This document shows, in pieces, positions 35,115 through 46,411 of a DNA stretch of 64,000 nucleotides (positions are counted from its first letter, which is position 1; the number at the start of each line of letters is the position of its first letter). The notes under the pieces are model-generated. The model saw only the letters and a list, made by a program, of their open reading frames with translations. It did no database searches and had not been told where the DNA came from. The stretch covers positions 56,029-120,028 of the forward strand of contig NZ_SMKW01000024.1 in NCBI RefSeq assembly GCF_004348985.1, read 5' to 3'. This DNA comes from Saccharopolyspora elongata. Lineage in GTDB: Bacteria; Actinomycetota; Actinomycetes; Mycobacteriales; Pseudonocardiaceae. The position numbers and the translations under genes are program-made.

Positions 35115-37516
35115 TACTTCTCCCGTCTGCCGAACAACCGGCGCGCGAACTCGCGGGTGCGGGCCGGTTTGGGCTTCTGCTGCGAGAACTCCTTCAGCCA
35201 CTCGTGCCAGCCCGCGGCGGACTCGGCCGCCACGCCGCGCAGCACCTTGCTGACCCGCCGGTAGTCGGTCGGCTTGTGCTGGCCCGCCCAGCGCTCCAGG
35301 GCCTTGTCGAACGCCGTCCGCACCTGCTCCGAGGCGGCGTCCTCCCAGCCGGTCAGGAACGCGAGCACGACCGCGTGGTCGCGCCGCGACTGCGCGGCCT
35401 GCTCGTCGTTCCACACCGCGGGCAGCGCGTGCACCAGCATCTGCTGGAGCTGGTCGCCGCCCCGCACGGTCAGGTCGAGCGCGGCCGGCAGGTCCATGTC
35501 GAGCAGCACCGCGATGATCTGGTCCGCGCGGGCGGTGAACACCGACTCCGAGATGTCCTTCAGCGTCGCGGCATCGGCTTCGGCGCCCTTGCGGGCGAAA
35601 TTGCTCAGCCAGGACCGCAGCCGGCCGTCGTCCTCCCACAGCTTGCGCAGGTCTTCCCGGTCGCCGAGGTGATGTCCCAGCATCCGCAGGACGTCCAGGT
35701 AACGACCGGACACCTTGGGCTTCTCCAGCACCGTGAACGCCCGCTGCGCCAGGGAATCCGAGACTGCCGTCGACGGCAGTGCGGTGAGGAAGTCCTTGAG
35801 CTCGGCCATGGTGGGCGCGGAGTTCCGGTACAGCGCCTCCCACACCGCTTCGCCGGTGCCCGGCCGGTCCGGCGCGCGCAGCTGCTCGCGGAACCGGGCG
35901 GTGGTCTCCTGCCGCACCGAGCCGCCGGAGGCCACCGCGGCGGCGGCGACCGCCGCGTCCAGCGGCATGAACGGATCGCTGATCGTCGGCGCCAGCAGCC
36001 GCCACCAGCGGGCGTCGATCGCCTCGGCGACCTCGGCGGCGCCGGGGCCCGCTAGGCGGCGGGCCAGCACGTCGCGCAGCAGGTCGATCATCTCCGGACC
36101 GCACGTCCAGCGCGCCGGGTCGACGCCGGCGTGCGGGTGTTCCGCCCACCACTCGACGAACCGCCCGGCCGCCTCGGCGAACCGGCCCACCCGAGGCCGC
36201 ACGCCGAACCTGGTCGCGGTCCGCAGCAGCAGGTCCATCCGCTCCGGGGCGACGGCGCCGGCGGCCGCCTCGACCAGGATGCAGGCCTCCTCCACCTCGT
36301 CCGGGCTCCACGGCCGCGGCGACAGCGGAGCCCGGGAATCGGCCGGGGTGCCGCGCACGATCTCGTCGATCTCGCCGCGCAGCAACGCGATCCGCACCCG
36401 GCCGGCCTGCGCCGCGTTCGCCTCGGCCAGCTTCGCCAGCACCGGCAGCGCGGGCGACGAGGCCAGCACCGCGTCCAGCACCGGTTCGACGACGTCCGAT
36501 GTGGACACCGGTGGCGGGGACACCAGCCAATCCGCCAGCGCCATCGCGGAATCCTGCCCGGACACGGCCTCCTCGAGCATCAGCACCCCGGCGGCCAGCC
36601 GGTCCGCCGTGCCCGGCCGCCGGTCGTCGCAGTTGCGGGCGAACTGGTGCGACAGCTCGATGGCGTCGACCACGTCGTAGGGGTCGGCGCCGAGGAAGCG
36701 CGGCACCCAGTGGCGGGCGGCGGCGGTCGGCTCGTCCTTCCGGCGTTCCCCGGTGACCAGGTTGAACACCACGTAGTCGGAGTTGCGGTCCGGATCGGCC
36801 AGCGACCCGGCCCAGTCCGGGTGCACCGCCAGCACCTCGTGGCGGCTGTACTGCGGGTTGGTGGCGAACACCCGGAAACCCACCCGCAGCGCCCGTTCCT
36901 GGGGCAGCAGGAGCGTTCCGGCCGCGATCCAGCGCACCGCGGTCTCGGCGTCCTCGCTGACGAACACCACCCGCGACGCGTCCTCGCCGTGCAGCCGGTC
37001 CATCGCGGAATGCACTGCGAGCAGCCAGGATTCGCCGTCCTGCCGGCTCAGCACCCAGTCCCGCAACGCCTCGACGCCCAGCGGCCCCGCCTCGGGTTCG
37101 GCCGACACCGCCGCGCATTCGGTGCTCTCCGCGGGCTGCTCGACCCACCACGGCGCGGCCCACAGCTGCGCGGGCCGGATCGGCCCGTACAGCTGCGAAT
37201 CGGTGGTGGCCAGCGCGTGGGTGAACTGGTTGCCCTCCCGCACCCCGCCGGTCTCGGCGCCCAGGTAGATCCCGCGGGCCGTCGCATAGACGCTGTCGTG
37301 CACGTGCACCAGCGACGGCGGGTACTGCGAGACCTCGCGCTTCTCGCGCATCCAGCCCACCGGGGCCTCGTAGAGCGCCGAGCGCTGCACCGCGGTCATC
37401 ATCTCGTCCGTGGTGCCCGGCGAGACGGCCTGGAACTGGAATCCCGCGCCGCCGCGCAGGCCCTGTCCCGGCCGGCAGTCGGTGTAGTACAGCGACTGGA
37501 ACTCGCGCCCGCTCAT
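35114..37516 (-). CDS. GTPase-associated protein 1 (GAP1)-like
   Basis: The 800-residue protein begins FQSLYYTDCRPGQGLRGGAG, as the N-terminal domain of GAP1 proteins does. GFQFQAVSPG, NQFTHALATTD and a long helical middle and C-terminal part follow. Such proteins are named for their constant neighbourhood with TRAFAC-like GTPases in actinobacteria, and they have no assigned biochemical role. Here the gene lies between the two GTPase genes, with a 4-base overlap at its start and a 1-base overlap at its end. It is therefore likely a subunit of their complex. Confidence 0.85.
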   Translation of the reverse strand: MSGREFQSLYYTDCRPGQGLRGGAGFQFQAVSPGTTDEMMTAVQRSALYEAPVGWMREKREVSQYPPSLVHVHDSVYATARGIYLGAETGGVREGNQFTHALATTDSQLYGPIRPAQLWAAPWWVEQPAESTECAAVSAEPEAGPLGVEALRDWVLSRQDGESWLLAVHSAMDRLHGEDASRVVFVSEDAETAVRWIAAGTLLLPQERALRVGFRVFATNPQYSRHEVLAVHPDWAGSLADPDRNSDYVVFNLVTGERRKDEPTAAARHWVPRFLGADPYDVVDAIELSHQFARNCDDRRPGTADRLAAGVLMLEEAVSGQDSAMALADWLVSPPPVSTSDVVEPVLDAVLASSPALPVLAKLAEANAAQAGRVRIALLRGEIDEIVRGTPADSRAPLSPRPWSPDEVEEACILVEAAAGAVAPERMDLLLRTATRFGVRPRVGRFAEAAGRFVEWWAEHPHAGVDPARWTCGPEMIDLLRDVLARRLAGPGAAEVAEAIDARWWRLLAPTISDPFMPLDAAVAAAAVASGGSVRQETTARFREQLRAPDRPGTGEAVWEALYRNSAPTMAELKDFLTALPSTAVSDSLAQRAFTVLEKPKVSGRYLDVLRMLGHHLGDREDLRKLWEDDGRLRSWLSNFARKGAEADAATLKDISESVFTARADQIIAVLLDMDLPAALDLTVRGGDQLQQMLVHALPAVWNDEQAAQSRRDHAVVLAFLTGWEDAASEQVRTAFDKALERWAGQHKPTDYRRVSKVLRGVAAESAAGWHEWLKEFSQQKPKPARTREFARRLFGRREK

Positions 37517-38703
37517 CCTCGACTCCGTTCGATGATCCGGAAGTGGCTGAGCAGCCACAGCAGTGGTTCGTCCACGCGGAACGGCCGCACCCCGGCCGGG
37601 TCGATCTGCTTGCGGCCATAGTCCGGTTCCGCGCCGAGCGAGGAAACCGCGAAATAGCGGAACGTCTGGTAATGCGCGCGCAGGTGCCCGTCGATGTCGT
37701 CGGCACCGAGGTCGGCCAGCAGCGCCCGCAGGTGCTCGTCGGTGTCCTGCCCGCCCGCCTCGTCGTACTGCGGTCCGGTGGCCGGCGGGCGGAGCAGCGG
37801 GTGGTTCGCGCCGAGCATCCCGAAGAACGCGTCGATCTTGGAGAACACCACGGCGATCGGGGTCTCGACCTTCTTGCGGTCGCTGAGCCCGACGCTGGTG
37901 CGCAGCATCTCGGTGACCCGGGTGAGCACGTTGATCGGCGGCTCGGTCCCCTGGCGGCTGGCGTCGGGCACCGCGATCCGGTCCGCCGCGCCCGGCAGCT
38001 GGAACGGGTCGAGCAGCACGATCAGCCCGTCCGCGGCGGTCAGGTACGCCTGGCTGTTGACGAACTCCTGGGTCGTCATGTCCTCGCCGGCGGCGTCGTA
38101 GAACGACAGCGTCGTGGTGTTGTGCACCTCGCGGCCGAACTGGACGCGCGGCTGCCGCCACTGCATGACCAGCGGGACGCGGATGCCATCCGCTGAGCCG
38201 GCGGTCGACTCGAACAGCGACCGGTCGTCGAACAGGGCGTGCTCGTAGTCCGCCAGCCACTGCGCGGTGCCGACCCCGGCCTGCTCGCCGGCGAAGGAGA
38301 TGTCGGCGCCGAAGCGGCGGCGGATGTTGTTCCGCAGCTCGTGCACCAGCACCGTGGTGTAGACGGTCTTCCCGGCGTCCTTGCCGCCCACCACCCCGAT
38401 CAGCGGGCTGCGGCCCTCGGCGAAGTTGGCGGGCAGCGGCGTGTGGCACACCGGGCAGGCGCGGATGCCGCTGACCGTGCCGCAGTCCGGGCACGGCGCC
38501 TTGCGCGGCGTGCGCCCGAACCGCGACGACGGGGGCGCGAAGGTCGGCCAGGACGCGGGCGCGTAGCCGGTGAGCCGCTGCCGCTCGGCGTCGACGGCCT
38601 TGCGGCACTTCTCGCGGCCGGGCGCGGGCCGGCCGGTGCACTGGAACCGCAGGTTGCCCGCGGGGAACCGGTGGTAGCAGTAGGGACAAGCGACCTTGGC
38701 CAT
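37513..38703 (-). CDS. zinc-ribbon P-loop GTPase-like protein
   Basis: The 396-residue protein starts with Cys pairs (CPYCYHRF, later CPDCG and CPVCHTPL) forming zinc ribbons over about 100 residues. The P-loop GVVGGKDAGKTVYTTVL is next, then LSFYDAAGEDM and LIVLLDPFQLPG, and VVFSKIDAF resembling the NKxD base-recognition strand. This is the double-GTPase/TRAFAC-like pattern of GAP1 partners. ATG 38703 is the start; the frame continues into the palindromic repeat upstream but that is not coding. Its stop overlaps the GAP1 start (ATGA). Confidence 0.85.
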   Translation of the reverse strand: MAKVACPYCYHRFPAGNLRFQCTGRPAPGREKCRKAVDAERQRLTGYAPASWPTFAPPSSRFGRTPRKAPCPDCGTVSGIRACPVCHTPLPANFAEGRSPLIGVVGGKDAGKTVYTTVLVHELRNNIRRRFGADISFAGEQAGVGTAQWLADYEHALFDDRSLFESTAGSADGIRVPLVMQWRQPRVQFGREVHNTTTLSFYDAAGEDMTTQEFVNSQAYLTAADGLIVLLDPFQLPGAADRIAVPDASRQGTEPPINVLTRVTEMLRTSVGLSDRKKVETPIAVVFSKIDAFFGMLGANHPLLRPPATGPQYDEAGGQDTDEHLRALLADLGADDIDGHLRAHYQTFRYFAVSSLGAEPDYGRKQIDPAGVRPFRVDEPLLWLLSHFRIIERSRG

Positions 38704-38723
38704 CAGCAGCCTTCCGCGTTCCG

Positions 38724-38771
38724 CCGCGATTTCAATGGAAATCGAAGATCCGATTTCCATTGAAATCGCGG
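38724..38771. repeat. dispersed palindromic element, family 1, copy 2
   Basis: Perfect 21-bp arms (38724-38744 and 38751-38771, core CGATTTCAATGGAAATCG) enclose a 6-base loop. It lies upstream of the zinc-ribbon GTPase gene, next to a single-arm copy at 38820-38843. Confidence 0.85.
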
Positions 38772-38819
38772 TCCTCCGGTGTGTCGGCCGGCCGACATGC
38801 CGGAGGTTGTGGACAACTT

Positions 38820-38843
38820 CCGCAATTTCCATTGAAATCGCGG
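38820..38843. repeat. dispersed palindromic element, family 1, single arm (copy 3)
   Basis: CCGCAATTTCCA and TTGAAATCGCGG form one arm of the family. The arm is itself nearly self-complementary. It lies 48 bp from copy 2. Confidence 0.75.
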
Positions 38844-38905
38844 AACTCCTCGCCCGGGGGCGACGGCGGGGCCGGGGGGCGGTTGCGCCGCGTCGGGGAT
38901 GGACA

Positions 38906-41266
38906 TCAGGACACCTTCAGCTGGGAGATCGGCGGGTCGATCAGCTGGACGCCGGGGGCGTTGACGAAGCACCGCAGCCAGTAGGGCTTCCGGCGCGGCA
39001 GCTCGACGGTCAGCTCCAGCGGCTCGCCGAGGTCGTGGACGTCGCGGTGCACGACCTGGCCGTCGTCGGGTTTGAGCGGCATCACGCGGCCGGGCGCGAG
39101 GACCACCAGCACCGTGCAGTCCGGGACGGGCTGGTCGGCGGTCACCACGATGCGCGCGGTGCTCGCGCCGAAGAGCCGGTTCTGCCGTTCGATCCGGTAG
39201 CTGACCTGCGGCGGAGCACCTGGCAGCACCAGCGCGACGGGGTCGGACCGGCTTTCGCCGTTGTCGGCGGACGCGATCGCGGACACCTGCACGCGCACGT
39301 CGCCGGGCCCGGCGTCGATCCGGCAGCCGCCGCCGGCCTGGTACTGCTGCCGGGTCAGCCGCACCCGCCCGGCCTCCGCGTCGGCCGCCGGGTTCGCCCA
39401 GGTCACCTCGGCCATCCGGACGCCGCCCGGCCACACCCAGGACAGCACCAGCTCGCGGCCGAAGCGCCGCGCGTCGAGCGAGGTGACCGGCGGCAGCGTC
39501 GCGGCGACCCGGGCGGTGTGCCGCACCGGCACGGTCTCGGCGACGACCTCGGTGCCGTCCGGGCGGCGGTAGCGAGCGGTCAGCAGGTAGGTGTAGTCAC
39601 CGTCGACGTCCACAGTGGAGTCGCGAAAAGCGGTGCTGCCGTTGGTGGGGACGACGATGTCGTCGGCCTCCCCGTCCCGGCGCCGCCGCACGTCGACGCC
39701 GACGACGTCCCGGTGGACGACCCAACTCCCCTCGACCGCCCCGGTGCGAACGGCCAGCCGGACCCTGTGCACGGGAGGCAGCACGTCGACCACCACCCCG
39801 GCGGGCCGCGACCACGCGCCGCCTTCCCCGGCGGCGAAGACCGCGTACCCGACGCTCCCGCCCGCCGCCACGGCGGCGTCCACCACCACCGTCTCCGCGC
39901 CTTCGGCGACCACGTCGCCGTCGTCGGCGTCGCCGGGCGTCCGCCCGGCTCGCCGCACCACCCGGTACCGGGTGGCGTCGTCGTGGTCGGGCTTCGCCCG
40001 CCACGACACCCGCACCCCGACGCCTTCCGGCTGCGCCGTCACGGCGTCGACCGGGCTCAGCGGGATGCGCCGCAGCTCCGCCGCTATCGCGTCGTCGTCG
40101 GCGGCGAGCCGCACGGCTTCGCCGAGCTGGCGCCTGGCTTCGGCTTCGGCTCCGCTGCGCAGCGCGCGGTCCGCCGCTTCGCGGAGTTCCCGCACCTGCT
40201 GCGCGTGCCGGTCGACGGCCGCTTTCGCGGCCGTGGCCTCATCGGTGTCGGTGATCGCGGCCAGGGTTTGCTGTGCGGCGATGAGGTTTCCGGCGGCGAG
40301 GAGTTCGGTGACCTTCTGCAGGCCGGTGACCGGCGGCGCGGCGGAGCCTGTTTCGCTGAGCACGCTGACCACCGCCAGCCGCGCTTCGTCCGCGTCCAGG
40401 CTGCTGCGGCCGAGCACCCGCAGCAGCGCGCTGGCCGGTGCGCCGTTCTCGCGGAGCCGCCGCACGTCGTCGAGCAGGTGGTAGAGCGCGAGCAGCCGGA
40501 GGTCTGCGCCTTCCTTGCCCGCGGCGGTGTTGAGCAGACCGAGTGCTTCGCGGGCGGGCTGGTTGCCGGAGCGCCGGTTCTCCCGGTCGATCGCCTGCTG
40601 GACGGCTTTGGCGGTGAGTCCGGCGGGTTTGGGCGGGCTGCTCTCGAAGTCCGCCAGGAGCTTGTAGCTGTCGAGCTTTCCGTGCAGGAGCTCGGGAATC
40701 CCGGTGATCTCGGCGTCGCCCAGCAGCGCCTTGAGTCGGCGGAAGAGGGTGTCGGGCAGGCCGCTGGTCTTCGGCAGTTCCGTCGGCGGTGCGGTCCGCA
40801 CCCCGGCCTTGGCCAGGGCCCGGTCGACCTCGGCGGGCGCCAGCTGGCCGAACGTCTCGCGCATCGCCTCCAGCTGGCCGGGCGTGATCAGGCCGAGTTC
40901 GCCGAAGTTCGCCTTCAGCATCGCGACGAGTTCGTCGATCTGCTCCTGGCTGGCCCCGGCCCGGGCGTCGTTGCGGTTGCGCCACCAGGACATGCTGGAC
41001 ATCTCGTTGCCGGGGGCGCGCCGCAGCTCCTCGTCCTCGCGCAGGAAGGCCTTGTAGACGCTGGTGGTGAAGCTGGATTTCGCGGTGGACTGGGCGCTCT
41101 TGTTCCAGTGCGAGCGGACCTCGGCGAGCCGCTGGGCCAGCTCGGCGTCCGAGAAGCCCCGCTCGACCGCATACCTGGTCAGCAGGTCGTCGGGTAATCG
41201 GCCGCTGCGCCCCCGCAGCGGCCGGACCACCTCGCGCTCGTAGACCTTGGGATCGAAGGGTTGCAT
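38906..41266 (-). CDS. large protein with helical N-half and Fn3-like beta C-half
   Basis: The 786-residue protein has a helical, charged N-terminal half (about 1-380), with segments such as VYEREVVRPLRGR and AIDREN. The C-terminal half consists of repeated beta domains with a WxxKPDHDDATRYRVVRR and SYRIERQNRLFG pattern, resembling tandem fibronectin-III-like modules. No enzyme motif or signal peptide is visible. It lies between an Hsp70 and the GTPase/GAP1 genes and probably belongs to the same system, as a scaffold or client-recognition protein. Function is unknown. Confidence 0.75.
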   Translation of the reverse strand: MQPFDPKVYEREVVRPLRGRSGRLPDDLLTRYAVERGFSDAELAQRLAEVRSHWNKSAQSTAKSSFTTSVYKAFLREDEELRRAPGNEMSSMSWWRNRNDARAGASQEQIDELVAMLKANFGELGLITPGQLEAMRETFGQLAPAEVDRALAKAGVRTAPPTELPKTSGLPDTLFRRLKALLGDAEITGIPELLHGKLDSYKLLADFESSPPKPAGLTAKAVQQAIDRENRRSGNQPAREALGLLNTAAGKEGADLRLLALYHLLDDVRRLRENGAPASALLRVLGRSSLDADEARLAVVSVLSETGSAAPPVTGLQKVTELLAAGNLIAAQQTLAAITDTDEATAAKAAVDRHAQQVRELREAADRALRSGAEAEARRQLGEAVRLAADDDAIAAELRRIPLSPVDAVTAQPEGVGVRVSWRAKPDHDDATRYRVVRRAGRTPGDADDGDVVAEGAETVVVDAAVAAGGSVGYAVFAAGEGGAWSRPAGVVVDVLPPVHRVRLAVRTGAVEGSWVVHRDVVGVDVRRRRDGEADDIVVPTNGSTAFRDSTVDVDGDYTYLLTARYRRPDGTEVVAETVPVRHTARVAATLPPVTSLDARRFGRELVLSWVWPGGVRMAEVTWANPAADAEAGRVRLTRQQYQAGGGCRIDAGPGDVRVQVSAIASADNGESRSDPVALVLPGAPPQVSYRIERQNRLFGASTARIVVTADQPVPDCTVLVVLAPGRVMPLKPDDGQVVHRDVHDLGEPLELTVELPRRKPYWLRCFVNAPGVQLIDPPISQLKVS

Positions 41267-41334
41267 CGGAGCCCGTCTCTGACCTCGTGATTCCAGTGGA
41301 AATCAACGCGCTGATTCGCATCGAGCCGCTTCCT

Positions 41335-41380
41335 GTCGTGAGTGGCGATGGTCGCTGGAGCGACCACTGCCACTCACGAC
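41335..41380. terminator. two-tier hairpin between Hsp70 and the Fn3-like gene
   Basis: GTCGTGAGTGGC pairs with GCCACTCACGAC (12 bp). After a 2-base internal loop, TGGTCGCT pairs with AGCGACCA around GG. It follows the Hsp70 stop on the minus strand, so it could attenuate transcription into the downstream genes. No T-run is present. Confidence 0.55.
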
Positions 41381-41422
41381 CCCACCGGCGCCGAGACGCG
41401 GGCAGGTTCGGGGGGAGCCGCT

Positions 41423-43070
<1,648 letters not shown>

Positions 43071-43078
<8 letters not shown>

Positions 43079-43796
43079 CTGCGCTCATCCCCTCTGCTCG
43101 CGGGTCGTTCTCGGTGGCGGGCGCGGTTTCGGCGCTCCAGCGGTACACGTGCACCCGCGCGGGGACGGTCACGCGATCGGTCGTGGTGTCCAGGTATCCG
43201 TCGGAGACGACGAAGGCGATCTGCTCGTGCCGGCCGGGGTCGTCGGCCGGGAGGACCTTGATGGCGCGGTGCTCGCGCGCCGAGAACGCGGCGCCGACCT
43301 CGGGTCGGATCGGCGCGCTGCCGCAGCGCTCCAGCGCCTGTTCCGCGCTCAGCGCGAAGGATTCGAGGAGGTCCGCGACCTGCTGCCGGCCGAGCTCCGC
43401 GGGCAGCGTGCGGGCCTGGTGCAGCAGGTCCTTGCGGAGGTTCTGCAGGTCCGTGGTGATCGGGCGCAGCACGAGGTTCTGCTCCCCGGCGCGCAGCCGC
43501 TCCACCTCGGCGTGCAGCTTGTCGATGACGCGCTCGCGGGCGGCGGCGCGCTCGTGGTGCTCACGAACCTGCTCGGTGAGCGCCGCGACCGCCTCGGTCA
43601 GCTGCGCGAGCGGGTCCGGCTCGGGTAACGGCTCGGCGGATTCCGCAAGCGGCTCAACCGGTTCCGGCGCCTGGTCCGCCTCCGGTACCGCCGGTTCGGG
43701 TACGCCGACGACCGCGTCGACCGGCTCCCCGGTGTCCGCCCGCCGGTCGCCGTGCCCTGGCTCGTCGCGCATGAACTCGCCCGCCTCGCTGCTCAC
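43071..43796 (-). CDS. GrpE-like nucleotide exchange factor
   Basis: The 241-residue protein has an acidic, Pro-rich disordered start (1-60), a long coiled coil (about 62-105: LAQLTEAVAALTEQVREHH, RERVIDKLHAEVERLR) and a compact C-terminal domain with beta strands. That is the architecture of GrpE. The sequence is divergent from true GrpE but its position, overlapping the Hsp70 start, supports the assignment. It starts at GTG 43796; ATG 43772 is an alternative. It is the first gene of the minus-strand series. Confidence 0.75.
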
Positions 43797-43934
43797 CGCT
43801 GCCGCGGAGTGACCAGTAGATGATCACCAAGCCTAGTATTCTCCCGCACCGTTCAAGCGGGATTCTCGGACTTTGACGGCAGCACGGCGGAAGCGGTTCC
43901 CGGCGGCGGTTGCTCCGAACCGGTGAGCCACGAC

Positions 43935-43978
43935 CCGTGAGCACTTTGTGCCGCTGTAGCAGCACAAAGTACTCACGG
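43935..43978. repeat. dispersed hairpin, family 3, copy 1
   Basis: CCGTGAGCACTTTGTGC pairs with GCACAAAGTACTCACGG with one mismatch around a 10-base loop, and GTGACCAGCGGAAA follows. Relatives with the same tail lie at 45583-45629 (inverted) and 53256-53297. It sits between divergent and convergent gene ends and may act as a terminator. Confidence 0.7.
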
Positions 43979-44044
43979 CTGGTGACCAGCGGAAATGAAG
44001 AGGGTGGCGGCGCATCGGGGCGCGGACCGCCGCCACCCGCGCAC

Positions 44045-44596
44045 TCACCGGGTGGCGAGCACGTCCTCGCGGAACACCTGCGGCGCGATCAGCACGCCAC
44101 CGGCGAAGTTCCGCTCGACCTCGGCGATCTCGTCCGGGTTCGGCTTGGGGTTGTCGCAGTCCGGCCCGGCGCTGGCGCCCGACATCAGGTCCTCGCACAG
44201 CCCGGTCCGGTTGTCCGGCAGGCCGAGGATGTGCCCGAGCTCGTGCGCCGCGATGCGGATGGTGTCGTGGCCCTCGTTCACGGCCTGGCGCCCCATCCAG
44301 ATCCGGCCCTGCCCGAGCCCGATCACCTCGGCACGCGGCCAGCCGTTGTCGGCGAGCACCATCACGTCGGCGGCGCCGCCGGAGGCCGGCTCCAGCCGGA
44401 CGTTCTGCACGTTCTCGTTCCAGACCTTCGCGCCGGCGTCCACCGCATCGCGGAATTCGGCCGCCTGGCTGGCGTCGTAGGTGACGACCCGGACGTTCTC
44501 CGGGACCGCCGCGCCGGCCGAGGCCGGGACGACGAGTGCGACCAGGAATGCGATGAGCAAACCGACGACGGGTCTTATCGTTCGGGGCAGGTTCAT
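44045..44596 (-). CDS. snapalysin-type secreted zinc metalloprotease
   Basis: The 183-residue protein has a signal peptide (about 1-30, ending AGAAVP) and a catalytic domain with [13 protein letters not shown]. That is the HExxHxxGxxD zinc motif of the small M7 snapalysins of actinomycetes. SGASAGPDC follows, with Cys pairs that can form disulfides. It should be a small extracellular protease. ATG 44596 is supported by AGGAGG about nine bases upstream, which excludes a longer frame beginning at 44791. Confidence 0.9.
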   Translation of the reverse strand: MNLPRTIRPVVGLLIAFLVALVVPASAGAAVPENVRVVTYDASQAAEFRDAVDAGAKVWNENVQNVRLEPASGGAADVMVLADNGWPRAEVIGLGQGRIWMGRQAVNEGHDTIRIAAHELGHILGLPDNRTGLCEDLMSGASAGPDCDNPKPNPDEIAEVERNFAGGVLIAPQVFREDVLATR

Positions 44597-44814
44597 CTGC
44601 GGACCTCCTGAAACGAACCGGATCACGGTGCCCTCGAACGTATTGCCCCCACCAGCGCCGCACGGTCTCCTGGCGTAGATGTGCCACAACGCGAATTTCC
44701 CGGAATAGTGGCGGGCGGTCGCATTTCCCGCGAAATACCGGAAATTGCGTGGCCGCCGGATCGGCGCAACAGCAGAATGAACTAGGGCCACCGGAACTTT
44801 GGGAGGACATCGAG

Positions 44815-45549
44815 ATGACCGGCGAACTCAAGCCCATGCCCCAGGACTGGCAGCGCGCGCTGGCCATCGTCGCGCACCCCGACGACCTCGAGTACGGCTG
44901 CTCGGGCGCGGTGGCCGCCTGGACCGCGACCGGCCGGGAGGTCTCCTACCTGCTGGTGACGCGCGGCGAGGCGGGCATCGACGGGGTCCCTCCTGGGCAG
45001 GCGGCGCCGCTGCGCGAAGCCGAGCAGCTCGTCGGCGCCGCCGAGGTGGGCGTGCGTTCGGTGGAGTTCCTCGACCACCGCGACGGCGTGATCGAGTACG
45101 GTCTGGCGCTTCGCCGGGACCTGGCGCGCGCCATCCGCGAGCACCGGCCGGGCCTGGTGATCACGCTCAACCACCACGACAGCTGGGGGCCGGGCAGCTG
45201 GAACAGCGCCGACCACCGGGCGGTGGGCCGGGCGGCGCTGGACGCGGTGGCGGACGCCGGGAACCGCTGGATCTTCCCGGAGCTCGTCGACCACGGCTAC
45301 GAACCGTGGTCGGGGGTGCGCTGGGTCGCGGTGGCCGGCTCGCCGCACCCGACGCACGCCGTGGACATCACCGACACCATGGACCGGGCGGTGGCGTCGC
45401 TGGCGGCGCACCGCACCTACCTGGAGGCGCTCAGCGACGAGCCCGCCGAGCAGCACGCCCGGAGCTTCCTGGAGGGAGCGGCCCGCGAGCACGCCGACCG
45501 CTTCGGCGGCCGCACGTGCGCCGCGTTCGAGCTGATCGGCGAGGACTGA
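44815..45549 (+). CDS. PIG-L family N-acetylglucosamine-type deacetylase
   Basis: The 244-residue protein has the PIG-L/LmbE signature [20 protein letters not shown], with the zinc-binding His, Pro, Asp, Asp of [17 protein letters not shown] and [16 protein letters not shown] follow, giving the third zinc ligand His. Members deacetylate N-acetylglucosaminyl compounds or hydrolyse mycothiol conjugates (MshB/Mca type), and the substrate here is not clear. GGGAGG lies 8 bases before ATG 44815, fixing the start. Confidence 0.88.
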   Translation: MTGELKPMPQDWQRALAIVAHPDDLEYGCSGAVAAWTATGREVSYLLVTRGEAGIDGVPPGQAAPLREAEQLVGAAEVGVRSVEFLDHRDGVIEYGLALRRDLARAIREHRPGLVITLNHHDSWGPGSWNSADHRAVGRAALDAVADAGNRWIFPELVDHGYEPWSGVRWVAVAGSPHPTHAVDITDTMDRAVASLAAHRTYLEALSDEPAEQHARSFLEGAAREHADRFGGRTCAAFELIGED

Positions 45550-45582
45550 TGCCCCGCACCGGGGGTTTCCGCTGGTCACTCC

Positions 45583-45629
45583 GGCCGTGCGCGTTTTGGG
45601 GTGCTATCGCGCCCAAAGCACTCACGGCC
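45583..45629. repeat. dispersed hairpin, family 3, copy 2 (inverted)
   Basis: GGCCGTGCGCGTTTTGGG pairs with CCCAAAGCACTCACGGCC with three mismatches. The shared tail (complement of GTGACCAGCGGAAA) lies on its left side. It sits directly after the PIG-L gene, as a terminator would. Confidence 0.65.
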
Positions 45630-45709
45630 CGGAGCCTGCCGGAACGCGCCTCCGGAACAGCCCCCTCGATCGGTATGACGAGGAGTGGGAACACGGGTAG
45701 CATCGCGGT

Positions 45710-45940
45710 ATGAAGGTGAGTGTGAGTCTGACCGACGAAGACGTCAGCTTCGTCGACGAGTACGCCCAGCAGATCGGCGCGCCCTCCCGCTCGGCGGTGA
45801 TCCACCAAGCGATCAACCTGCTGCGCAGCGCCGATCTGGAAGATGCCTACGCCAGCGCCTGGGAGGAGTGGGACGCCGGCGACGACGCGCTGCTGTGGGA
45901 CGCGACGGCCGCCGACGGGATCGCCGATGCGTCGCGGTGA
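45710..45940 (+). CDS. mazE: MazE-type ribbon-helix-helix antitoxin
   Basis: The 76-residue protein starts MKVSVSLTDEDVSFVDEY, the beta strand and first helix of a ribbon-helix-helix DNA-binding domain, continued by SRSAVIHQAINLLR. The acidic C-terminus (WEEWDAGDDALLWD) is the kind of tail that wraps around a MazF toxin. Its end overlaps the toxin gene by 14 bases. It should neutralise the toxin and repress the operon. Confidence 0.88.
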   Translation: MKVSVSLTDEDVSFVDEYAQQIGAPSRSAVIHQAINLLRSADLEDAYASAWEEWDAGDDALLWDATAADGIADASR

Positions 45941-46274
45941 CCTCTACTGGGTCGACTTCGAACCGATCCGCGACTCGGAGGCCAACAAGACCCGGCCTGC
46001 GGTCGTGATCAGCAACGACGCCGCGAACCGCAGCGCCCAGCGCGCGGGCCGCGGGGTGATCACCGTCGTACCGGTGACGTCCAACGTGGACCGGGTCCAC
46101 CCGTTCCAGGTGCTCCTGCGGGCCGACGAATGCGGCCTGCCCAAGGACTCGAAGGCCCAGGCCGAGCAGATCCGGGCGGTGGCGGTGAACCGCCTCGGCA
46201 ACCGGATCGGAACGCTACCGCGCAAGACCCTCGAGAACCTCGACAACGCCCTCCGCCTGCACCTGCGGCTCTAG
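45927..46274 (+). CDS. mazF: MazF-type endoribonuclease toxin
   Basis: The 115-residue protein has the MazF/PemK fold signature: RRGDLYWVDFEP at the start with the conserved Arg, KTRPAVVISNDAAN with the catalytic Arg region, VITVVPVTSN with the key Thr/Ser, and a late AEQIRAVAVNRLG. It should cut mRNA at short sequence motifs unless bound by the antitoxin encoded just upstream. ATG 45927 lies within the antitoxin gene. Confidence 0.92.
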   Translation: MRRGDLYWVDFEPIRDSEANKTRPAVVISNDAANRSAQRAGRGVITVVPVTSNVDRVHPFQVLLRADECGLPKDSKAQAEQIRAVAVNRLGNRIGTLPRKTLENLDNALRLHLRL

Positions 46275-46277
46275 AGC

Positions 46278-46391
46278 ACCAATACGACGCGTCGGGGCTG
46301 TCCTCGCTGGGAGAACCCCAGAGGGGTGGGCACCGTGAACCCGCGGCGGTGCAAGTTGCATAGGCGGGCTAAGCGGCTGCGCCGCTTCAAA
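46278..46391 (-). repeat. dispersed element, family 2, copy D (left half)
   Basis: On the minus strand it reads AAGCGGCGCAGCCGCTT, then CTTGCACCGCCGCGGGTTC, CCTCTGGGGTTCTCCC and AGCGAGGACAGCCCCGACG. This matches the first 110 bp of copy A almost base for base. It lies between mazF and the heme O synthase gene; copy F lies on the other side of the two-gene heme unit. Confidence 0.8.
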
Positions 46392-46411
46392 ACAACGTCT
46401 GTGACGGCGGC

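Noticed and set aside
35115..37706. 1391-codon minus-strand frame read as one giant GTPase
   Set aside because: Only the part from ATG 35114 looks like protein with domains. The upstream part is a shifted-frame shadow of the GAP1 gene, which has its own start and coupling overlaps.
37517..38689. N-terminal extension of GAP1 to 38689
   Set aside because: That part is an Arg/Ala-rich shadow of the zinc-ribbon GTPase gene. The GAP1-type N-terminus begins at ATG 37516.
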